Program-made: the position numbers and the translations under genes
Shown here: one piece after another, positions 26,744 through 34,774 of the stretch
Position numbering within the stretch: position 1 is the first letter of the stretch
How the letters are laid out: each line of letters starts with the position of its first letter
NCBI GenBank assembly: GCA_005116965.1
Contig: SWDG01000001.1
Location: forward strand, 102,705 to 166,704
Length of the DNA: 64,000 bases
Origin: Nitrospira sp.
GTDB taxonomy: Bacteria > Nitrospirota > Nitrospiria > Nitrospirales > Nitrospiraceae
Reading direction: 5' to 3'
Notes under the pieces: model-generated
Database searches by the model: none
Seen by the model: the letters and a program-made list of their open reading frames with translations, nothing else
What the model was told of the DNA's origin: nothing

Positions 26744-26860
26744 GTAAGTTTCTCAGAAGTTTCCCAATGGTAGGGTCAAACCGTTCCTCGATGTTGAGGA
26801 TTTGTAATTTTGATGAATCGCTTGTCGAATGAATAGGATATTGGTTTGCGAGGAGGTGTT

Positions 26861-29800
26861 ATGAGATCAGCAGGACAGTATTGGAGTGTGGTGAGCATCG
26901 CAGGTTGTCTGGTTGCCACCGTTGGCTGTTCCGGATTCCACTCCGTAAATCAGCCGCCTCCTCCCCCTAAATGCAATCGCATGATTCAGGCTGAGGTCGT
27001 GGCGCTAGATCAAGCGATTGTCCTGAACCGGTATGGGGCGTTCAATCCCTCTGGCATGTTATTCGCCCTCAAGCAGGATGTTGTGTTGTCCGACGGTACC
27101 CCCCTCAACGACTCCAATCTTAAAGATGCTCCCGGCAAAGTCAAATTACGAGATGACAAGCGCCCTCGGCCCCTCGTGTTACGTGCCAACGAAGGCGATT
27201 GCCTGGAGGTCCGTTTCCACAACCTCCTGATGCCAGCGGTTTCAGACGAACGTACGCGTGGCCCCGAGCAGTACGACGGCAAAGTACCTGGCCACATGGA
27301 AGATCCGAGCGGTGTGGTGTATCCCACTAAGAAAGGCGAGACCGGAAGAGAGCTCGTCACTGCCACCGCGATCAGTAACGATTGGCCGCATACACGGGTG
27401 GCCTCGTTTCACGTCAATGGCTTGGAATATGTCTCTGTATCCAGGGAAGAATGTCCCGTCTCTACCCTGGAACGTCAGTGGGTCTGTGGAATGGATGGAG
27501 ACAATGTCGGCTTAAACCGAGGCCTCGTCAATACCGGTGGAGATCCCGCTATTGATTTGATACGCCCTCAACTTGAGCAGCAAGGCACGCTTGTGAAGCC
27601 AGGGCAAAGTGCGATGTATCGCTATCGCGCATTTCGCGAGGGGACGTACTTTGCCTATTCCGCAGGAGCCACGGTCGGGGGTGAGGGGGATGGCGGCCAA
27701 TTGGGCATGGGCTTATTCGGCGCAGTGAACGTTCAGCCCAAAGGGTCAAAATGGTATCGGTCTCAGATAACCCATCGCGATCTCCAAGAAGTGACCGTCC
27801 TGCAGCCTGGAGAAGCTGGTCGACATCCCTACCGCGTGATTGACTATGAAAAACGCTACGCCTCCGGGCCATTTATGAACCGCCCCATTCTCGCCATGTT
27901 GGATGGGAACGAAATCGTTCATTCAGACCTGAATGCCGTTGTCGTCTTCGACAATCGGCGTCCAGACGGCTCACAGACGGACGGCAACGATACAACGTCA
28001 GCTGAGAAGAGGTGTCGTGATTATGTGGATGGAAATTCTTGCGGGCTTTCTTACCGCGAGTTCACGGTAATCATGCACGATGAAGTGAAAGCCGTGCAGG
28101 CGTTCCCAGAACTCGAAGACGAAAGCAATCCATTGCACTATGTGAAAGATGGGATGGGCATCAATTACGGCGTCGGTGGCATGGGTGCGATGGTCATGGC
28201 TCGCAACCGCAAGGTTGGGCCGGTCAAAGACTGTCCGGAATGTCGAGCAGAAGAATTTTTCTTGAGTTCCTGGGCCAACGGGGACCCGGCATTGATTCTG
28301 AAATGGGACAAGACTCCACACTCGCAGCCGATTGGTGCACTCTATCCGGACGATCCATCGAATGTGCATCACTCCTACCTCAACGATCCTGTTCGGTTTC
28401 GGAATATTCATGCCGGCCCAAAGGAAACGCATGTGTTTCATTTGCACGCCCACCAATGGGTCATGGACCCGAGCGACCCCGGCTCCACCTATCTCGACTC
28501 TCAGACCATTTCGCCGGGCGCCACATTCAGCTATGAAATCGAGTTTGGCGGCTCCGGGAATAAAAATCGCTCTCCGGGTGACTCCATTTTTCACTGCCAC
28601 CTCTATCCGCATTTTGCCCAAGGCATGTGGGAGTTGTGGCGCGTGCACGACGCATTTGAAGATGGCACGCCTAGTCTCTTCAATCCAAAAACCCACGAAC
28701 GCGGGCGCAACTATCCAGATGCGGAAGTGAAAGACGGCATCGAAACCCCAGCGATTGTGCCATTGCCAGGGATAGCATTGGCTCCGATGCCGACGGAAGA
28801 CTTTCGCGGCTACCCGTTCTACGTGGCCGGAGAAGCGGGACATCGTCCACCGCAGCCGCCGCACGATATGGATAAAGATGCGGTGCATGGCTATATCGAT
28901 GGCGGCCTTCCGCGACATGTATTGGCAAATGGGGCAAACACGACAAAGCCTGCGCGCACCAACTCACAGGCCATTAACCAAGATGTGGTGGAGGAAGCGC
29001 TCCATAAAGGCGGCCTCGTGGCACGGCTCAATGCCGCGAAAGTCTATAAACAGAACCCCAACGCACTCCTGGCCTTGGCCGAGCAATGGGAGTCCTTAGG
29101 CGCGTTAGACCGCCTTGATCCGAACGGTGAGCCCAACGAGCGAAAGGCTATTGAGTTTCATGCAGGCGAGTTAATCGCTCCTGGCTTTAAGAAAGTGAGC
29201 ACCTCAAAGCCTCCACATTCGAACCCTCCAGAGAACTGGGAACAGGAGGCCAAAGGATACGTCACCGATTGGGCGACCCCAAAAGGCGAAGCAGAGCGTT
29301 CGGACCAAGCTGTCTTTTTTGTCAATGGTCGGGCACCAGCTGCTGGTGCGCCCTTCGCTGACCCCTGTCCTGCACGCGCACCACAGCGAACCTATAAGGT
29401 GGGCGTACTCCAGACCGAACTCACCGTGAATCGCCATGGGTGGTTTGACCCGCAGGCACGCATTCTCGCGCTTGAGCAAGACATTCAAGACATCATCGAT
29501 CCAGACACGCGGACCCACTTGCCCGAGCCGCTGTTCTTCCGCGCCAATTCTGGCGACTGTATTACCTTCAAGCACTCGAACTTTCTGCCGAATGCGATGG
29601 GGCTCGATGACTTCCAGATTTACACGCCGACCGATACGGTCGGGCAACACATCCATCTCGTCAAGTTCGACGTGACCTCATCCGACGGGTCCGGTAATGG
29701 CTGGAACTATGAAGACGGGACGTTCTCGCCCGAAGAAGTCCGCGAGCGCATCATTGCGTACAATCGGGCGCAGAAAGAGGCGGGGAAGTCCGCGAGTGAG

Positions 29801-31330
29801 TTCTTAGCATTCAAAACACATCCACTCTTCCAAGAAAGCTGTCGTGCAGGCGACAAAAACTGCGCAGAATTGAAAGGAAAAGAAAAGAAGTTGGGCAAAG
29901 GTGATTGTCCGGAATGGTCCACGAGCGAGATAGAGATGGAGAAGCGTGTGCCTAAACTGACTTGGGTCAACGCAGCAGAAAAAGCCGTAATTGATACCCA
30001 GCTCACGAAACTGAAGAAAGACCTGAAGCACATCAACGAAGAGCACCCGTTCTGTGCCGCACAACGGACCGTGCAGCGATGGTATGCCGATCCGATTCTC
30101 GACCCCAAGACGGGGAAAGACTACACCTTGCGCACCGTGTTCACGCACGACCACTTTGGTCCGAGTACGCACCAGCAGCATGGGCTGTACGCAGCCCTCG
30201 TAGTGGAGCCCGCGAACTCGGTATGGCTGCCGCTGGAGAGAAATACACTGACTGCGGAAGAGAAAACGGATTCGAATAAGGTTATTGGTGGAGCAGATAT
30301 CTTCACTGAGCCTCGAAACCCACTGAAGTTGCGAGACGATGGCGGACCGACTGCTACCCGCGCCAATATCATTGCGCCAAAGTGCATCGGCCAAAAAGAC
30401 TCCAATCCTCTCATGCCTGAACAGGCGAGGAAGGATTGTACTGAGGACAAGGAGTTAACCCACGATACGAAGCGCGAGTTCGCAGTAGCATTTGCCGACT
30501 TCGCCATTCTCTACAATACGGCGCTTGAGCCGATCAATCCAGAGGAGCGAGATCTTTCGGCCTTGCGGTTTGGTCATCGCCAGGTGGCGATCAATCTTCC
30601 TAAGCCACTGGCGATTTCTTCAGAAGACCCAGGAACGCAGTTGATTAACTATCGGAATGAGCCGATCCCGCTGCGGATCGCTGATCACACCCCCACTCCA
30701 GAACTCGGTGGATTCGACTACAAACAAACGCCCTGCGCACTTGGTGACTTACGTTGTACAGGAGACATGGCCAATGTCTTCAGCACTCTTGCGCATGCCA
30801 AGCGCGACCACAACCTACTGACGAAGAACTATGGAGCGGTTGTGTCACCCACTACGCGAGAGATTCTGAGGGATGTGCAGTTAGAGCCGAAGCTTGATGA
30901 GGCTCTCAAAAAAATCGAGCACTGGCGTCTGGATTTCAATTGCGCCTTGTACCCGGCAAACGAACAGCCTTCAACTTGTAAAGATAAGCACATCAAAAAC
31001 GAAGAGCCCTGGCGTGTCATGGGGGATCCGGCGACACCGATCCTGCCGGTATACGAAGGTGATCCAGTTCAGATTCGGTTGATCCAAGGTGCGCAGGAAG
31101 CGCAGCACGTCTTCACGATGAATGGCGTGAAGTGGTTAAGGGAGCCGGGGGTGAAGAACTCTGGATACATCAATGCACAACCCCTGGGCATTTCTGAGCA
31201 CTTTGAGTTTGATATCCGAGTGAATCCATTGGGTGCCAGTCAAACAGACTATTTGTACTTCGGTTCGTCTATTAAACATTCTATTATCGGGAGGTGGCTG
31301 ATGAGGTATCGAACTGTTGTGAACACGTAA
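26861..31330 (+). CDS. Giant periplasmic multicopper oxidase
   Basis: About 1489 aa. AGGAGG four bases before ATG 26861 fixes the start. An N-terminal signal (about residues 8-23, ending ATVGCSG) suggests a lipoprotein with Cys 23, or a cleaved signal. Cupredoxin-like domains run throughout. Copper motifs: HVFHLHAHQW (HxxHxH, about 522-530) and HCHLYPHFAQGMW (HCHxxxHxxxxM type 1 site, about 577-588), then HIH at about 929 and HDHFGPSTHQQHGLY at about 1095-1110. All residues for type 1 and for a trinuclear centre seem present, but the order is permuted. Multicopper oxidases couple four one-electron oxidations to O2 reduction. The substrate (metal ion or organic) is unknown. Expression from the sigma54 promoter at 26442 is predicted; the gene converges on the cytochrome operon. 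Confidence 0.9.
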   Translation: MRSAGQYWSVVSIAGCLVATVGCSGFHSVNQPPPPPKCNRMIQAEVVALDQAIVLNRYGAFNPSGMLFALKQDVVLSDGTPLNDSNLKDAPGKVKLRDDKRPRPLVLRANEGDCLEVRFHNLLMPAVSDERTRGPEQYDGKVPGHMEDPSGVVYPTKKGETGRELVTATAISNDWPHTRVASFHVNGLEYVSVSREECPVSTLERQWVCGMDGDNVGLNRGLVNTGGDPAIDLIRPQLEQQGTLVKPGQSAMYRYRAFREGTYFAYSAGATVGGEGDGGQLGMGLFGAVNVQPKGSKWYRSQITHRDLQEVTVLQPGEAGRHPYRVIDYEKRYASGPFMNRPILAMLDGNEIVHSDLNAVVVFDNRRPDGSQTDGNDTTSAEKRCRDYVDGNSCGLSYREFTVIMHDEVKAVQAFPELEDESNPLHYVKDGMGINYGVGGMGAMVMARNRKVGPVKDCPECRAEEFFLSSWANGDPALILKWDKTPHSQPIGALYPDDPSNVHHSYLNDPVRFRNIHAGPKETHVFHLHAHQWVMDPSDPGSTYLDSQTISPGATFSYEIEFGGSGNKNRSPGDSIFHCHLYPHFAQGMWELWRVHDAFEDGTPSLFNPKTHERGRNYPDAEVKDGIETPAIVPLPGIALAPMPTEDFRGYPFYVAGEAGHRPPQPPHDMDKDAVHGYIDGGLPRHVLANGANTTKPARTNSQAINQDVVEEALHKGGLVARLNAAKVYKQNPNALLALAEQWESLGALDRLDPNGEPNERKAIEFHAGELIAPGFKKVSTSKPPHSNPPENWEQEAKGYVTDWATPKGEAERSDQAVFFVNGRAPAAGAPFADPCPARAPQRTYKVGVLQTELTVNRHGWFDPQARILALEQDIQDIIDPDTRTHLPEPLFFRANSGDCITFKHSNFLPNAMGLDDFQIYTPTDTVGQHIHLVKFDVTSSDGSGNGWNYEDGTFSPEEVRERIIAYNRAQKEAGKSASEFLAFKTHPLFQESCRAGDKNCAELKGKEKKLGKGDCPEWSTSEIEMEKRVPKLTWVNAAEKAVIDTQLTKLKKDLKHINEEHPFCAAQRTVQRWYADPILDPKTGKDYTLRTVFTHDHFGPSTHQQHGLYAALVVEPANSVWLPLERNTLTAEEKTDSNKVIGGADIFTEPRNPLKLRDDGGPTATRANIIAPKCIGQKDSNPLMPEQARKDCTEDKELTHDTKREFAVAFADFAILYNTALEPINPEERDLSALRFGHRQVAINLPKPLAISSEDPGTQLINYRNEPIPLRIADHTPTPELGGFDYKQTPCALGDLRCTGDMANVFSTLAHAKRDHNLLTKNYGAVVSPTTREILRDVQLEPKLDEALKKIEHWRLDFNCALYPANEQPSTCKDKHIKNEEPWRVMGDPATPILPVYEGDPVQIRLIQGAQEAQHVFTMNGVKWLREPGVKNSGYINAQPLGISEHFEFDIRVNPLGASQTDYLYFGSSIKHSIIGRWLMRYRTVVNT

Positions 31331-31377
31331 TTCTCGTAACGTAGGTATTTATTTCACTAGTCGTGATCAGCATAAGT

Positions 31378-31393
31378 AGCAATACACATGCCT
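31378..31393 (-). promoter_or_regulatory. Sigma54-like element antisense to oxidase 3' end
   Basis: Minus strand AGGCAT, five bases, TTGCT: nine of eleven consensus positions, with the invariant GG and GC correctly spaced. It would transcribe leftward into the 3' end of the multicopper oxidase gene as antisense RNA. Associated by position with activator set C, 95 bp away. Weaker than the other two sites. Confidence 0.3.
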
Positions 31394-31488
31394 TCAGTAT
31401 CGCCTGTAGCAAGATGAAACAGCCGCTTAAATAATAAAGGCTTATGCGGGGTGACTGTTGTCCTGTTGCAATGAAAATGCAGGAGCCT

Positions 31489-31526
31489 GTATCGAAATAG
31501 ATCCTACGTTGTATCGAATCAGATAC
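31489..31526. promoter_or_regulatory. Tandem palindromic activator sites (set C)
   Basis: GTATC-GAAATA-GATCC at 31489-31504 and GTATC-GAATCA-GATAC at 31511-31526: again a pair of GnATC-N6-GATnC-like sites with 22-bp spacing. The second is a perfect arm match, the first has one mismatch. It sits in the convergent space, where no promoter for a protein gene is expected, so it may serve an antisense or small RNA promoter or be a relic. Confidence 0.55.
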
Positions 31527-31692
31527 GTTCGGTATTCGATCATGCGTCTGATCTGCAGTGGAAATATGTTGAGAGTTGAGTCAGATGGTGGGCGGGTTGG
31601 ACGACCGCCTACGTGCAAGTGATGGTAAAGCGCACGCTCTCTGCTTCAGCGTGGCTGTCAGTGCGTAGGTTTTCCGTGCTTGGTTTGTGGAG

Positions 31693-33189
31693 TTACAGCA
31701 TTTTTAGATACTCCATCAAGGCATCTTTGTCTTTATCAGGCAGCTCAGTGCCAAACGTGTGGCCCTGGTTGCTGCTGGCGCGCTGACTGACATCAAACTT
31801 AGTTCCGATTCGCTCGACATCCTCACGTAACTGCTCCCGTTCACGGTCATCCGTGAGCCCGATTGTATCGGCCTCTTGTTTCGTCGTCACGAAACCCACT
31901 TTGATCGGGTTATAAACGGTATACCCACGGAAGAAGCTCATGGGTCGTTTCTCGACCGGCTCCAATAAATCGCGCAGAGTCGGCACGGCTCCGTGGTGCA
32001 GATAGGGCGCTCGGAGCCAGATGCCGTCGAGGAAGGACGCGACATAGCCGATCAGTGGTTCCTCGACGAGCCCTTTGCGTTCAAGCCCAAACTCGCGGAC
32101 AACCTTGTTCGCTTTGATCGCGGCTTCTTTGCTCCACGTATCAAGCCGTCCTCGGTCGGTTCCAACTTCGGCGATCGGCACTCGGGTTCCCGTTCGTTCA
32201 CTGGCATGACAGGAGGCACAGGCCTGATCGAAGACTAATTTGCCCGCCGTTGCTTTGGCCTGGTCAATGGGAAACGGATACTTAGGAGGCGGGTACTTCC
32301 CGAGATAGTCCTCAAACCAATCAATATGCCCAAGAAATTCCGTCTTGCTCTTGGGGCGCGCGCCAACTAACCCCAGGGCCGAATCCATAATGACCGACCT
32401 AGCGTCGTGGCTGTCACCGGCAAGATTCATGAAGTGGCCCTTCTCCGGTCTGTACTTCTGCAGATTCCAGATCGAAGGCATATCGGTAGGGCCGGTGCTA
32501 TTGTCCATCGGTTCTTCGATCATAAAGTACTTTGTCAGGTTCATCGCATCGTCACGGCCGCGCCCCCATTCTGGGAAGTCCTTGCGATAGATCCAGGCGA
32601 ACTGCTGCTCGCGCTCGATCAGTCGCTTTTTCGTGATGGGAATCAGCAGGTACCTATAGATCAACTTGTCGATCCAGCTCAGATCCGCGACGAGTCGAAT
32701 TTCACCCATCAAGACGTCTGAATTGAAGCGCGGGTCCTTAGCGACGTCGACAAGCAGACGAAAGAATGTCTCTAAATTAAGAGTGTGATTGGGGCCGGCG
32801 ATGACGAACGTGGGCTTGTCGCTTGGCTTTGCTCGCCAACTGGCGACATGGCAGGAAGAACAGGTGTTTCCGATACGCGCAAACCCAATGACGCGCTTGG
32901 TGAAGCCGATCGGGATCTCTTGGCCCTCTTCCCACTGAATGCCGAGCGAGGTGTAGCCGCCTGGCCCTGGGAACTTATCCCCAAAGACCCGCGGGATCAC
33001 GTACCAGATCCAATAGGGGAGACCTACCTCATGTTCGGCGCCGATCGATCCGTACTTGAACCGCATGTCCGGGTCCTTCGTGATCCATTCAGGAATACCT
33101 TCATCGCGGAAGAACTTGTACCATCCGACGTAGGCACCAACTAGACCAAGGATGACCAACAGCAGGAGAATGATCTTCAGCTTTCTCAT
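31693..33189 (-). CDS. Membrane-anchored di-heme cytochrome c, peroxidase/RoxA-like
   Basis: 498 aa. ATG 33189 with AGGAG 10 bases upstream gives an N-terminal anchor (MRKLKIILLLLVILGLVGAYVGWY); the frame extends upstream to 33420 without support. Haem motifs: CSSCH (about 109) and CASCH (about 325). The C-terminal LDGIWLRAPYLHHGAVPTLRDLLEP ... FFRGY is characteristic of di-heme cytochrome c peroxidase/RoxA-like proteins, which include rubber oxygenases. It shares about the whole plan with the next gene upstream and is the last of the five-gene operon, 19 bases after it. Located in the periplasm, tethered to the inner membrane. Electron donor and substrate unknown. Confidence 0.88.
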   Translation of the reverse strand: MRKLKIILLLLVILGLVGAYVGWYKFFRDEGIPEWITKDPDMRFKYGSIGAEHEVGLPYWIWYVIPRVFGDKFPGPGGYTSLGIQWEEGQEIPIGFTKRVIGFARIGNTCSSCHVASWRAKPSDKPTFVIAGPNHTLNLETFFRLLVDVAKDPRFNSDVLMGEIRLVADLSWIDKLIYRYLLIPITKKRLIEREQQFAWIYRKDFPEWGRGRDDAMNLTKYFMIEEPMDNSTGPTDMPSIWNLQKYRPEKGHFMNLAGDSHDARSVIMDSALGLVGARPKSKTEFLGHIDWFEDYLGKYPPPKYPFPIDQAKATAGKLVFDQACASCHASERTGTRVPIAEVGTDRGRLDTWSKEAAIKANKVVREFGLERKGLVEEPLIGYVASFLDGIWLRAPYLHHGAVPTLRDLLEPVEKRPMSFFRGYTVYNPIKVGFVTTKQEADTIGLTDDREREQLREDVERIGTKFDVSQRASSNQGHTFGTELPDKDKDALMEYLKML

Positions 33190-33208
33190 CGTGACCACAC
33201 TCCTTTCC

Positions 33209-34750
33209 TTAGAACGTCTTGAGGTATTCAACGAGAGCGGCTTTATCTGCGTCAGAAAGCTCGGTCCCGTACCGAGCCCCTTCATGTCCATCGCGGCCGT
33301 TGCCCGGAAGCGAATGTCCCGTGTCATCGGCTGTGTCGAACAGGAAAAACTGCTGGCCTTGTTCTTCACGTACCGTCGAGACGAACCCCACGCGCTGTTG
33401 ATCGTACACATCGTATCCACGATAAAATTGCGTGGGCCGCTTACTCCGAGGCTCCAAGAGATCTCTCAACGTGGGGACTGATCCGTTGTGGAGATAGGGC
33501 GCCCGCAGCCAAATGCCGTCCAGCGGTAGGTTGGTATAGCCGTTGGTTTTTCGGAAATGAGAAAACCGTTCGTCGGGATTCTCGCTGCCTGCGTAGAGGA
33601 GATTTTGATTCACAGCCAGATCGTAGGTGTACGAGTCCAATCGGGAGGGATCGGTTTTGATGTCTGCGATCGGCACCACCTTGCCCACGGTCTCGCCGGT
33701 AAAGTTCCTCCCACTGACACCGTGACAGCCCGCACAGTATGTACGGTAAATCAGCGCGCCTTTCGCCGCGATTGGCTGATTGATGGGGAAGGGATAGGGC
33801 GGTGGCTCGCGGGTCAGCAGCCAGTCCTCCACTCGTTTCATCGCCGTGCGATCGAGCGTGGGTGGTGTGGCTCCGGTGCCGAACGCCGCGCTCCGATTGC
33901 GCTCCTCGACAGCGGTGTTGTTGCCGTCCCAGTGGAGTTGCATGCCGATCCTTGGTTTCTGCAGCCAGATGGAGGGAAAGTCGACGACGCCGACCTGTTC
34001 TCGAAGCGGAATGTTGTCCATCCGGAAGTTCAACAGCGCCTTGGCAAAGGCAAAGGTATCGACTCGACCAGGTCCCCACTCACGGGTCGGGCCGTTGTCG
34101 AGCATGAAGGAGAGTCGTTGATCTAACATGACCAGTCTTGCCCGCATGAGATGGACGGCGACAGGGTAGACGATGAATTGATCAAAGAGACTCAAGCCAC
34201 CGCCCAGCTCTTGGATCGTGGGCACGATAAGATCCGGCGAAAAAGCCGCGCTCTTGGCGCAGTCAAACAGAAAGCGTTCGAACCCCATAAGATTCAACCG
34301 ATGGGCGGGCATGCCGGTATAGAGCCGAGGTTCGCTCGTCGGCGTCTCACGCACCGTACTCGCATGGCAACTCGCACAATTCAGAAAAACACGGTCGAGT
34401 CCCATATGTCGCCGCATCGACATGCCGACGGGCAAGGGCTTTTCCCCTTCGTACAGGAATCCCAGCGCTTGATATTCCTGTCCAGGATACCGTTGCCCCT
34501 CTGGTAGGTGGGCGGCACAGACGCGAGGCAGTGCCTTCCAGATCCAGTAGGGAAATCCCGCTTCGCGCTCGCCACCCAGCGATCCGTACTTAAAGTGGTC
34601 TTCATCGTCGGCATAGCGAACCGGCTCATCCACCAGAAACCGGGCTGCGAGTAAGCTGGCAATGGTCATGAAGAGAAACAGAGTGGTGAGGCAGAGCACC
34701 TTCCACCAGTTACAACGTGTGTTGTGCCCGTTGATCATGGTGTCACCCAT
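33209..34750 (-). CDS. Membrane-anchored di-heme cytochrome c, paralogue
   Basis: 513 aa. Membrane anchor at about residues 15-38; haem motifs CASCH (about 129) and CAGCH (about 345). Shared with its downstream neighbour: FKYGSLGGEREAGFPYWIWKALPRV after the anchor, GPGRVDTFAF, and GIWLRAPYLHNGSVPTLRDLLEP ... RGYDVYDQQRVGFVS. The two are therefore tandem paralogues. Starts at ATG 34750 or 34738; neither has a perfect ribosome site. Probably part of one extracytoplasmic electron-transfer or oxygenase complex with the other operon products. Confidence 0.88.
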   Translation of the reverse strand: MGDTMINGHNTRCNWWKVLCLTTLFLFMTIASLLAARFLVDEPVRYADDEDHFKYGSLGGEREAGFPYWIWKALPRVCAAHLPEGQRYPGQEYQALGFLYEGEKPLPVGMSMRRHMGLDRVFLNCASCHASTVRETPTSEPRLYTGMPAHRLNLMGFERFLFDCAKSAAFSPDLIVPTIQELGGGLSLFDQFIVYPVAVHLMRARLVMLDQRLSFMLDNGPTREWGPGRVDTFAFAKALLNFRMDNIPLREQVGVVDFPSIWLQKPRIGMQLHWDGNNTAVEERNRSAAFGTGATPPTLDRTAMKRVEDWLLTREPPPYPFPINQPIAAKGALIYRTYCAGCHGVSGRNFTGETVGKVVPIADIKTDPSRLDSYTYDLAVNQNLLYAGSENPDERFSHFRKTNGYTNLPLDGIWLRAPYLHNGSVPTLRDLLEPRSKRPTQFYRGYDVYDQQRVGFVSTVREEQGQQFFLFDTADDTGHSLPGNGRDGHEGARYGTELSDADKAALVEYLKTF

Positions 34751-34774
34751 CTCGTGGTAGTGTTGGCCTTCGAC

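Larger units (their letters stand above)
31331..31692. other. Convergent intergenic region with regulatory-looking motifs
   Basis: The 362 bases between the oxidase and cytochrome-operon 3' ends contain no gene. They hold a tandem palindrome pair (31489-31526), a sigma54-like element on the minus strand (31378-31393) and a GGCGG/CCGCC inverted repeat at about 31592-31609. No T-run terminator was seen for either converging unit. Confidence 0.5.

Noticed and set aside
31592-31609. GGCGG/CCGCC inverted repeat as a terminator for the converging units
   Set aside because: No T-run on either side and only five pairs; listed only as part of the intergenic description.
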